From the NCBI GenBank assembly GCA_023053575.1, contig JAKZAP010000010.1, forward strand, positions 10,005,225 to 10,069,224: a DNA stretch of 64,000 nucleotides. Direction: 5' to 3'. Below the pieces are notes generated by a model. That model worked only from the letters and a program-made list of their open reading frames with translations, did no database searches and was not told the DNA's origin. This document shows positions 25,501 through 37,500 of this stretch, in pieces. This DNA comes from Branchinecta lynchi (Eukaryota > Arthropoda > Branchiopoda > Anostraca > Branchinectidae). The position numbers and the translations under genes are program-made. The number at the start of each line of letters is the position of its first letter. Position 1 is the stretch's first letter.

Positions 25501-28500
25501 TATCGTGCTTACAGACGGACGGACAGACGGACAACTTTTGTGATGTCATAGGTATCCCTCCACTTACGTTTTGGGATCCCAAAAACAGCGTCATCACGTA
25601 GTCTCAAACTTCCCTTTGACCAGTCCTACCCGCTTAGTAGCATTGTCAATCCGCTCAACCCATGAACGGGGCTTCAAGACCAGTGGTGCAGATGCCTCAC
25701 ATGAACTAGTCCACGAGTCATATTACTCATTCTAACTGCGTACACTCTGCCAGAGAAACTATCGTAGCATAACTAATACTCGGCTCGCCAACACTGTCGG
25801 TCTCAATGGGAGCTTAGCTTCGGAACGGTCAGTCGATCCTCTGTTTTTGCACATACCATGGTATCTGATACCACGGTCTAAAGTCGTTTCCGCAGTTACC
25901 GTGGTACCTGATACCACGGTCAAAAGGCTTTTTTGCAGTTATCGTGATATCTGGCCAGTTATCGTGGTATATCTGATATTCAGATACCACGGTCCGACTG
26001 TGGTTACTGATCGTGGTATCTGAAAAGTCATCTCACTTTCATCAAATTTGTAAATTGGTGAGAAACAAGTTTAGCACATAATGATGTACAGTAGAGGTGT
26101 GCTTATTTGAACACTTTTTTAACTGTTCCACTACTTTGGCTTTCTTACTTGCATATAAAAAAGTAAAATGGAAAAGAAAAATTACAAACTTGATATCAGC
26201 AAACAGCCAACTATTTCAGGGTTATCCTGGCACAAATCTGAAGCAGAAATTCAATTAACTTTCTTTGATTTTGAATTTATTAAAACGGTCCTTCCTCTTC
26301 TGAAGGCATCTGAAGGTTCGGACCGCCATCTTCTCTATTGAAGGTGCGTTTCTCGCGGCAAACTTTTCAAATTATAAAAAGCAAACCAGAGCCTCGTTTT
26401 TGTTGCAATAGCGCTGCCGCATCGCTGCTGCAGCACTTCTTTACTTTTGCACAATATGCGTTTTTGGATTCACTTTCTTCTAGGTTGAACCGGCAGCTCT
26501 GCAGGATCTTGCAGGGAAGCACGGACTTGGTCGGTGAGCAAGTCCGCGATTCTCGAGAAGCGCTGCCGTCTTCCTCGGAAGCACTGCAGTGCAAAAACGG
26601 ATGTAGAAAGAATCAGTCCGCAAGTGGCCGAGAAGCGGACCTGCAGCGTGCAACAAAAAGGAGGCTCATGTGTCAGCTGGGTCACTTTCGAATTAGCAGA
26701 ACATTCAAAAGGCGACAAAAGCGTGAGTGATTATTACTAGTGTTTTTAGGAAAAAATGCCTGGTTTGGGTTTTAGTTTTTTCTTCGGCGATCGTGCACAG
26801 TTAGCATACGTTCACATGAGCATAACTCTACTGTAACTGGATATCAGTTTTTCCTTTCGGATGACTTTGAAAAGTGCAGTTTTGACAATAGTCCTAACTG
26901 GCAGATTTAGTCACCGTGGTAACGGATACAATGACATCTGCAAAAACACAGCTAATGAGAACTAAAACCGAACTGGAGAGCACTATCTTTCAATTGCTTG
27001 GTGCATGATTGAGAGCCAACCGACCCCCCCCCCCTAAAACTAGCTTTGTTGAGTGTCATAGTTCTCAGAAAGTTCATCGTGGACTGAAATTTTGTGTATG
27101 TTTATCTAGTCTTGCTGTGACTAATACTCCTCTTCTTGCCAAAAGGACCCATGAGCTGAAAGAATGCCAAGAATTCCAGCAATTTTCCAGGTTTCCAGGT
27201 CAGATTTTCTAGGTCAAATTTTTATACATTTCTAGGCCAGGCTGCGCATATCCAGTTTCAAATGACGAAATCTTACTTCGGCAGTGTTTGGCATCAAGTC
27301 TCTTAGCGACGACAAAAAATCCTCCATTTGGCTCCAGGAAGGAAAATGAACGACCCAGTCTCCAGAGTCGTCGCCGGCTTCTTGCCACTCAAAGTCCTAA
27401 AATGACATAAGAATCAAGAAAAAGAAAACGCAGGGACGAGAGAGGAACGCGAAAATCGGCTTAAGCTCAAAGGTGAACAGCGGAAAAACGCAACTATCAC
27501 AAACAATAAACAAATGTTTATTTTTGTATCTCCTGCATTTGTTACATTATTTAAATCTCAGTATATTTTTTTCCTTTTATTTGTCTATACTACACTATTT
27601 TCCTCTTCTTAAAGGAACAGAAAACTTGACTCAAACTTGACTCGGGGAACTAGCTGACATATCAAGAATGTACCCTGAGTCGATATTGAGAGTAAGAAAA
27701 ATTCTCGTTACGACCATTGCAGTTTCCGGGCAGTTTCCGAGAATTCGACTCTTGAGTTAGTAGAAAAAAAAGCAAAAGGTTTGTGTTCCGGGAGTAGGAA
27801 TCGAACGCAGGACCTCTTGACTACTACCCCGATACTATGGCCGAAACACGGCCGAAGGTGAACTTTTACAGTGCATAAGTGCATACTTACAGTGCATAAG
27901 GGGCAAGATCCTGCCCGCTAGCTTTGAGAACACTAAAGAGGGGGTTCGAGATAACAAAGAAGGGGGGGTCCGTCGACAATAAGCCCCTGTGTCTTTATCT
28001 AAGCCCCCCAGGTCGGTTTGATGCCCGAAAGTTGCGTAGTCAAGTTTTCTGTGCCTTCAAGTGCGTTAATGATCATCATCAATGGTTGGCTCAATTGTAC
28101 ACTATCAGAAGTCTGATAACAGCAATTAAAAGAATGGGCATCCTCAAGTAAAACGAGTTCAAACTACTGTTATCTTTCGGTAAAGTAATACTTAAAATCC
28201 TTACAAACGTCTACAAAGTGCAATCTTTAATGGAACCTAGCAGTCGCTCTGCAATTCCCATTTCGTCACTGCTGCATGACGAGTCTTTTCCATTACAAGA
28301 AGCGATAGGACCTGAGTGAGGACGAAGAGTCTCCTTAACATCCGACGAAAGGTTCGAACTGAGGCCCATGATGATTTCCTTGATTCGCTTCAGGCACTTC
28401 CGGAGCTACACTGCCAGGAGTTTCATAACAGACAACACACGGATGCGCGGTTTCAACAGAAAACACTTACGATGCAATCTGTTGTCGCGAGAAACATTAT

Positions 28501-31500
28501 GCAAGAAACGTTACGCCTCACAAGCATTGCCAGGAAGAGCCGAAAAAAACGCTTAAAAAAGCATCTGCTGAATTTTGCGATATCATGACGACAAACATAA
28601 AAGCGGTTAGCAATGCTTGTTATGCATAACATTTCCTGCATAACGTTCGTCGCGGCAACAGATTACATTCCAAGTGTTGTCTGTTGAAACCACACATCCG
28701 TGTCTTGTCTGTTATGAAACTTCTGACAATGTAGTCCCTCAGCTACTGTTCTTCAACACACGAAACGTTACACTTTTCCTCGCATTGCTGCTGGGCCTTT
28801 GCAAAGCGCCTAGGCACTCAATGATACGAGTTGCACACATTGACATGTCCAGTACAATTTTTATGGCACTTGCCCTTCGGCCGAGTGCCATATAGCGATT
28901 GTAATTTCTGTCCGTCAGTCGGTCTGTCGGTCCCAGTTTTGCTAGTTCGGGCACTTCCAGATAATATAGGACGATGAAACTTGGCAGGATATCAGGGACC
29001 GGACCAGATTAAATTATAAATAGTCGCTTCGCTGATCCGACCATCTAGGGGGTAGTGGAGCGAGGGGGAATCCGAAAAAATAGGTAAAATGAGGTATTTT
29101 TAACTGATAAACGTGTGATCGGATCTTAATGAAACTTGATATATAGTAGGACCTCGTGTCTCACACATCCCATTTTAAATCAAGACCGGAACCGGTGAAA
29201 TTGGGGGGAGTTGGAGGACGAAACCGGAAATCTTGGAAAACGCTTAGAGTGGAGATATCTGGATAAAACTTGGTGGAAAGAACAAGCACAAGTCCTAGAC
29301 ACGTAGTTGACATAACCGGACCGGGTCCGCTCACTTTGAGGGTGCTGGAGGCGAGTTTCTAGTGATCCCGCGAGTTCGGTGCTTCTCGATGTGCTAGGAC
29401 TATGAAAATTGGCAGGCACGTCAGGGACCCGAACAGATTGACTTGAGAATAGTCGTTTCCCCGATTGGACAATCTGGGGGGGGGGGGGGGCTGGAAGGAG
29501 GGGGAATCCGAAAAAATTAGATATTTTTAACTTCCGAAGGGGTGATCGGATCTCGATGAAACTTGATATATAGGAAGACCTCGTGTCTCGGACATCCCAG
29601 TTTAAACCCGGACCGGGTCCGGTGACATGGGCGGGAGTTGGAAGGGGGAACCGGAAATCTTGGAAAACACTTACGGTGGAGAGATCGGGATGAAACTTGG
29701 TGGCAAGAACAAGCATAAGCCCTAGATACGTGATTGAAGTAACCGGACCGGATCCCTTCACTGTGGGGGAGTTGGGGGGGGGGGGATGACCCGAATTTCT
29801 ATAAGTGATCCCGCGAGTTCGGTACCTCCTGATGTGCTAGGACGATGAAACTTGGCAGGCGTGTAAGGGACCCGAACAGGTTGACTTGAGAATAGTCGTT
29901 TCCCCGATCCCAACATCTGGGGGGGGGGGGGGAGGATCCGGAAATTGAGGTATTTTTAACTTGCGAACGGGTGACTGGATCTTAATGAAACTTGATATGT
30001 AGAAAGACTTCGAGTCTCAGACGACCGAGTTTAAATCCGGATCGGATTCTGTGACTCTGGCGGGAGCCGGAGGGGGGAACCGGAAATCTTGGGAAACGCT
30101 TAGAGTGGAGGGATCGGGATGAAACTTGGTGGAAAGAACCAGCGCAAGTCTTAGATACATTGTTGACATAACCGGATCAGAATCGAACACTGTGGGGGAG
30201 TGGGAGGGGGGATTAATTCTGGTGATCCTGCAAGTTCAGAATCTCCTTATGTTCTAGGACGATAAGGTTCCACCGTGGTATATGGGGAATTGGAAGGGGG
30301 TATCGGAAATCTTGGGCACGCCTAGGGACATAGCAAGTGGATTTCTTGGGTTGAAACTTGGAAGGTTCGCGATGGATTGGAGGCGATGTCGGAAATTTTC
30401 AGACTTGGGTGAAACTAGATATCCTACTTTTTGGTCCGAACCGCATTTACTCGCATTACTGCTCGCAACAAGTGCCATATGAGCTCGTAGCTCTTGTTTG
30501 CGTATAACCACGTTCATTGTTTGAAGTTGGACAAAGACGAAAAGGCTAGTGAGGTGCACTGTCAGAAGTTTCATAAGAGACAACAGAAGGATGCGTGGTT
30601 TCAACAGACAGTGCGTTACAGACCACACTTCGAATGTGATCTGTTGTGTTGGAAAACGTTATACGTGAAATGTTATGCAGAACAAGCATTGCCAGGAAGA
30701 GCCAAAAAGCATCTACTGACTTTTATATTTGTCGTGATGATGTCGGAAGATTCAGCAGATGCTTTTTGGCGATTTTTCGGTTCTTCCTGATGGCAATGCT
30801 TGTTATATATAACATTTTCAAACACGACAGAAACCATCCGAAGTGTTGTCTGTTACACATTGTCTGTTGAAACCGCGCATCCTTCTGTTCATGAAACTTC
30901 TGACAGTGTGGCAGCTCGATTTTTCACGACGCGATTTCAGCAGAGTTACCTGTCTTTTGACTGTTAAGATCTTTGCATAGGTCAAACGCTACTGAGATAT
31001 CGAGTCAAACTCTCACTATGCCCGCTAGAGAAAACTATGACCCATAGACGCAGCTCCTTGCTAAAGAAACCCCCGTGGAAATTCGTCTTAAAGCGAGAAA
31101 AGTAACACACTCTTTGCTCTTTATTACCTGCTTAAACTTCTGAATTGTTACTTACAATGACAGCAAAAGCCGAGTCGAGTTCTGGGTCCAACTTAATCGT
31201 TGAGATTTGTTCGAGCTTAGCAGATAGCTCCACTGACAACTGTTTGGACACCCAGGAAAGTAAAGAAACACTGAATTCGCTCACTGTCAAGGTTCTGTGC
31301 TGAAGCGCAAGGGACCGGGAGGTTTTCTGAAAAAAATAAAATAAAAAAATGATCAAATCCTGCAGAATACTGAACACAGCAGACAAAATAAAACAACAAT
31401 AAAATGCTACACATCGGGGCAAAGGACACAGGTCAGAAAAGTACTGCCACAAAAACAAGACGAAAAGTTTCGATGGGATCCCAAAAATCTAACACTTGAT

Positions 31501-34500
31501 TCAAACAATTGGGTCATGTCTTCGCCTTCAGTCTTCGACAGATTCGTCGAATATTTTTACTATTAAAATAAAGTTCAAAAATGGATTCAGCAAGTCTCCT
31601 TGCCCCGATACCGAATCTCTAATCGATTTCAGAAAACACTCTGAGCTTCAACCAAATGTCTAGTTTCAGCCGAATTCGTGATGAGCCATTTGTCCAGCAA
31701 GAAAACTAAGTTCAGATACGAACTCAGCGGAACTCCTTACCCCCTCAATGAATATCGTATTAGCTTAGAAAACATACATGTTTTTACCGTAAATTCGAAA
31801 CCCCTCCTCTGCCTCTAGGACTAAAGGACCCACCTAAGAACTTGACCTGTACTTTACCAGTGAATCCTCATTGAACAACATCCTCGCTCCAACATTTCCT
31901 CGTCGTCAATCCCTTCGACCGTCGATTGCACTAGATCTCTCCGACGTCCATAGAATAAACACACGAATGTTGTCATCCACACCGCAGAGCTATACTAGTT
32001 TGAGAATAAAGGGGTAGGGACTGCTCTAGCCGAATTGGTCGACAAACTTTGTGTCTGGTTTTCGCCGGATTCCGGGCGAACTACTTGTCCGGCAAGAGAG
32101 TAAGCTTCATATTCGGATTCAGCATGTCTCCTTACCCCTAAATCAACTATCTCAATAGCTTTTAAAAAATATTTTTTGTGCCCATTAATTTGAACCCCCC
32201 ACCCATAAATATAGAGTACAGAGCCCATCAATCGAACCTGACCTGTACTTTAACGCAAACAGTCATCGTGCCAAATTTGAACAAAATATCTCAACCCCTT
32301 CGAGAGTTATCGTGCTAACAGACGGACGGACGGACAACTTTTGCGATGTCATAGGTATCCCTCCACTTAGGTTTTGGGATCCCAAAAAGGCTTTTCGAGA
32401 CTCTTCAGACTCACGCCGTATAACCGCGCGCTTCGGTGAGCTTATAATACAATTGGCACCCCCTGTTCTTAAGTGCTCTAGGGGTACACCTCCTATTGAT
32501 CTTAAACCTTCTAAAACCTCAAACTACGAACACTGACAGTTTTCGATGCATCTTCCTCGCTGTAAGAGCCGCACGCTCACTCAGAAGTTCCAGCTCTTTA
32601 GCTAAAGGTCTGCTTCTCTTTTCGGCACCCTACGTCATTCCACCCATCGCTAGCATGGCATCGTTAACCACTGCCTGCGACAAGGAGCAAAGCTGTTAGG
32701 AAAGTTATTCTGAAACAACCAGCACCGAATTCAAGACAGCGGTACCTGTCCTCATTCGCACCTATTTCGTCGAATCATTCAACTGTACATAGTTAATCGT
32801 CTTTAGTGCCTTAATTTTGATGTTGACATTGCCAATACTGTTTTTTATAATATTACGGCGCAGTAAACGGATTGATTGATTGATATAGCCACGACTGTCT
32901 AGATCTTGAATTCACTGCTGGTTTGTTAATTTATGTATTTTAATAATAATAATAACAACGTTTATTTCCTGAATAGCTCATATAATTACTCGGTAGCGTC
33001 GGATCGTCACACAATTATTAACACGGGTAAACTTGATAATCACTTCTCAATAGTTACCTTATAATATATATATGTATATACAGTTAATATCACAGTTCAG
33101 AATTAAAATAGTTTACGAAATAAGGTACAAATGACGAAAGATACCGGTCAGTAGAGTGGATATCGGGGCGAACAAGTCTGGTACAATTACGGATTGCAGC
33201 GCGAATCCTTGTTTCAGGTCGAGTCTGGTTTGGGGCTTCGTAACCCGGTAAGAGATCTACTAAGATCAGAGGACAAGCATTTACGTCCACTAACAACTAC
33301 TACGTTCGGTCCATAACTACTACTCGACTGTATTCTCGTGCATACAAGGGATGTAAAATAAAATACAGGCATGCAAATTAGAATCCGAAGGTCCGACGAT
33401 GGCAGGTGATGATGTAGTGTTAAGAGGATGGACGAGTGGAGGCGAGGTTTAATGAAGATAAGGCTCCTGGGGTGTGGGCTGAAGACATTCTGACACCGTA
33501 GGTGCCCACTAGCCCCAGGACCAGTCAGGAAACCGGACAAAAGAGACAAGGGAAAGTCTCAGGGAATTCTATAGCTCAGCCGCAGTCAATCCAGAAATCC
33601 CTAATCAAGCTGGTTCACACATCCTAGCGAAGCTGGAATTCACATATCCAGTCAAGCCCGAGGCCTACTAGCCGAGAGGGATACCAGCTTGATTAGGGAT
33701 TTCTGGATTGACGGCGGCTGAGCTATAGAATTCCCTGAGACTTTCCCTTGTCTCTTTTGTCCGGTTTCCTGACTGGTCCTGGGGCTAGTGGGCACCTACG
33801 GTGTCAGAATGTCTTCAGCCCACACCCCAGGAGCCTTATCTTCTTAACAATCGTGTTTGAAGTGGGATTCGATCTCACACCTTCTTAACAATGGTGTCAG
33901 AAGTGGGATAACATCCTCTTAACAATGGTATCAGAAGTGGGAAGTTTATTTCTGTAAGCCCTTATTTTCTCATAATAAGGAGGACCCACGTCCAAATTTT
34001 TTGTTCGTAGTCACAACAATTAAATTTGTTTTTTCCACCCACCCGCCCTACCCTTTAATTTAGCAAAATAAAAATAACTCCCTTATTTATTTTATTTCAT
34101 TTTTTTTTATGGTTCAGCTCGGTCAGTCCAGTACAAAAATGTAGGTTTAGGTTTTTCCATTTTTGATCTTTGATATTTCCGTCGGCTTTCTTCACATATG
34201 AAAATTAATTTATGTCGGGTTTATCCTTTTGTTTTTGTTTTCCCTTGTATAGTTTTTTGGATTTTTCCGGTCGCCATGTGAGTGTGTGTCGCGCCACTGA
34301 CTGTGAATTTTCGTTCCCCCTTTCCTCCTACTTTTTTTTTAAAGAATTTTCCGGTCTACATGTGAGTGTGTGTCGCGCCACCGACTGTGAAATTTCTTTC
34401 CCCCTTTTCCTCCCGCATTTTCAGGAATTTTCTGTCGTCAAGTGAGTGTTTTTCGCGCCACAGACTGCAAATCCTGTTAATCGTCATCGCATCGGCAAAA

Positions 34501-37500
34501 TAATTTATTCTCCGGGGTACATCATTGCGTCATTTCGCCGTGTCTATTTTATATCAGTGCTCTCAACACTGACAATGCGTGCTTGCGGTACCATTAATAA
34601 ATTAGCATTCGCGTATGATTTCATATTTCACGTACCTGGAAACGTAATTTTGCATGCGATTATTCCATGACGATTATTCTGTTTAGTTCCCCGACATAAA
34701 ATTTTCTTTTCGTGAAAGCTATGGTTATTCGGAATAAGATCAACCTTTCTCGCCTTTCGTTTTCGACGTTGTCTATATGGCACTATTTTCAAGCCCTATG
34801 GAGTGATTCAGGGACGTCGTATTTTTATTTGTGGCATTTTTTCGGCTTATCCTTAATTTTTCATATTCCCCTATCGGCCAGTTTATTTTTTTGTTTGGTG
34901 GTGATCTGTTTGTATATTTTTCTTGCGGAGATAGATACTCTCTCAAGAATGTACATCGCACTTCATTCGTGACATTTTCGTGGAATTTCGACTGGTTTCG
35001 GTCTAAATGTGTGTAGTAATTTGCCACATAGACGTTGTGTGCGTTTCGCCAGTCGTTCCCTCTGTCATCCCTCCCCCACCACCACATTTTTTTGTCAGGT
35101 TTTCTTGCGTTTCGATCGCCATCTAGCGTATGTGTGTTTATTCGCCATCCGGATGCGGCGATTTCGCATGAAGCCTCTGGCCTATTTTCTTTTGATAATA
35201 AATTTAAGGTTAATGCCATTAATTCATGCCACATATTTTTTTTCCCTCATGAAGTAAAAACATTGGTTAGATATCAAGTTGGTTCCGCGTCTTAGTTTAG
35301 TCTGAGTTTACACGTTCAGTCGAGCTTGTTCCCATTGTCTTTGTAAACCATATATTTTTGTAAGCGTTATTTTCACATTTTTCGATATTTTTTTTTGTCA
35401 GAACTTTCTCTCATGAATTTTTGAGCGAATATTTTTGGTGTTTTTGGCAATTTGGATTGGTTTTTGTTATTGCGGACATTCATACCCTTGATTATTCTGG
35501 TCTCGTTTTTTTTTCTCGGAAATGGAAAACTTTTTTGATCCTTCTCGTTTCCCTGCCCCTCGACCCCAGACATCGCGACCCCTCGCATCTCGGTTATTTT
35601 TTGAAGATGAATGTTCGCAACAATTTGACAATCCTCCGGCAGAACCTTTGTCTCGGTGGTCTCAGTGTATGCCTGATTACCGACCACAAGTACCGCAATA
35701 TCCCGCTTACCAATACCCGGCCCATCGAGCTGATTTTCACCAACCACAAGAATACCATGACCACTTTTATGCACAACAAGTCCCCACCCACCCAACCAAC
35801 ATGTATTTACCCCAAACATCCATTTACGGTCCCCAACAATATTCCCAACAGTTTATTCATACCCGACCGTCTCCTCCTCAACCATCATTTGATACGATGC
35901 CCAACTGTCGTCCCTATGCCCCTGCCATAAACCCGAACCCAGCGCCACCCCAGCCGGCTCACCAAGACTTAATTGTTTTCAACGATCCACCGGCTCGGGA
36001 AGAAAACCCAGAAGTCACTCTAGCTCGGCTACGGCTTAAGCTAGAGATATCCAAAGAAATCCCTACTTTCAACGGGGAAACAAGCGCGGCATCCTGGCTT
36101 GAGCAAGCACGACACAAATTTTCTTTTTGTGGAGTTGTTGCATGGCCAGAGCAGTTCGCAATCCTTTCTTCTCGGCTGGTTTCACCGTTGACCAGTTGGG
36201 TTGAAAGTTTGGACGCTCTACAGAAAGTTTCATGGGCAGCATTCGAAGCTTCCCTCCAGCTCCGCTGTCGGGGCAGGGAGGAGGAGTTTCGTCTGGCTGA
36301 GGAACGAGTGATTTATCAGCCGGAAAGCATGACGCCTGACCTTTATGGTCAGTTGATTCAAAAGTCTTTGGATTTGCGTTACTCTTATACTCCGGCTGAC
36401 AGGACGAAGAGTGAGGTTCTTAGGGTCTACTTGACCGAATTCATCAGAGGCCTCCCCGTCCCTTACTATGATGAGGTAAAAAGAAGGAGCCTGACTAGTC
36501 TGCCACAGGCAATAGAGGTTTTGCGACAGGTTAGGGCTGACCGCTCAGCCAGGGATTACCATGAGGCGGCACTTTCCCAGTCACGATCGATTTATACCGT
36601 CAAAGCCGACACTGTAACTACTCTTCCCGGAAATGAAAGACCTGCCGCGCCTACATCTTCGAGGTCCTTTGGAGACCAGCCAATTTGTGATTTTTGCTTG
36701 CGTGTCGGTCACGAAGAAAAATGGTGCCCGGACAAAGCCCGCGGTTTTCGCCCTTTTAACCAGGGAAACGTGCAAGGTCCGCGCTACTTTGGGGATCCGC
36801 GACGGACCGGTCCTTCTACCCCACACCAATACCGGTTCCAGAACCCGCGCCACAATGTCCCTCATTCGCCCAGCCTAATGAGAGGCCCGAACAGGTCGCA
36901 AAACCCTCGTTTAGGCTAGAGCACTCTCCTCCTGAGTCTTGTTTAGTTTGCACGGTACAGGGCAGTTCAAATCTGTCTTTTGTAAATTTGTGTTTTGGGA
37001 CTTACCGTGTCAAGACTTTGTACGATACCGGGGCCGAGTGCAACCTTATGTCTGAGGATACTGCTGCGAATATTCAGAGCTGCATCATTGACCGATCGAA
37101 AACATGCATTTCAGCGTCTACATTGTGTGGTCCGCTTACAGTCACCTCCGAGGTTACTGTACAATTTTCTTTATTAGGTCGAACATTTGTGGAGAAATTT
37201 TTGGTGATCCCTAGGCTATGTTTCGGTGCTTTGGTCGGCCGGCCGTTCATTCGGTCCGCAGGATTGATGTTAGACCCAACCACCGATGTTTTCTCCCTCA
37301 AATTCCCTGGTCAGTCCCAGCCTTCGATAATGGAACCTAGAGTTTATAGTATAGGTATCGGAGAAAAACTAGTCCCGTCGAAGTGCGCTTACCGCATAAG
37401 ACCGCATTATGCAAGACCCATTAGTTGCAGTGTTTTAGGCCTACCCACGGGTACGAAAAACATATTGATTGAGGGCAATGAAGCTTTACAAGCCCGAAAT

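Noticed and set aside
26338..26730. 130-codon ORF on the plus strand
   Set aside because: Long overlapping ORFs exist in other frames of both strands; no motif or splice support.
27795..27870. tRNA-like sequence on the minus strand with seven-pair end stem
   Set aside because: The B-box-like 'gcgttcgattcc' is there, but the T-arm does not pair and extra bases separate it from the end stem, so it is not a functional tRNA.
29180..29761. 193-codon ORF on the minus strand
   Set aside because: It lies over the 425-bp tandem units and its peptide repeats with them; no domain is seen.
34773..35234. 153-codon minus-strand ORF in the retrotransposon leader
   Set aside because: Antisense to a T-rich leader; Asn/Lys/Arg-rich by composition, no known domain.
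35373..35819. 148-codon minus-strand ORF opposite Gag
   Set aside because: Shadow of the Gag frame and leader.
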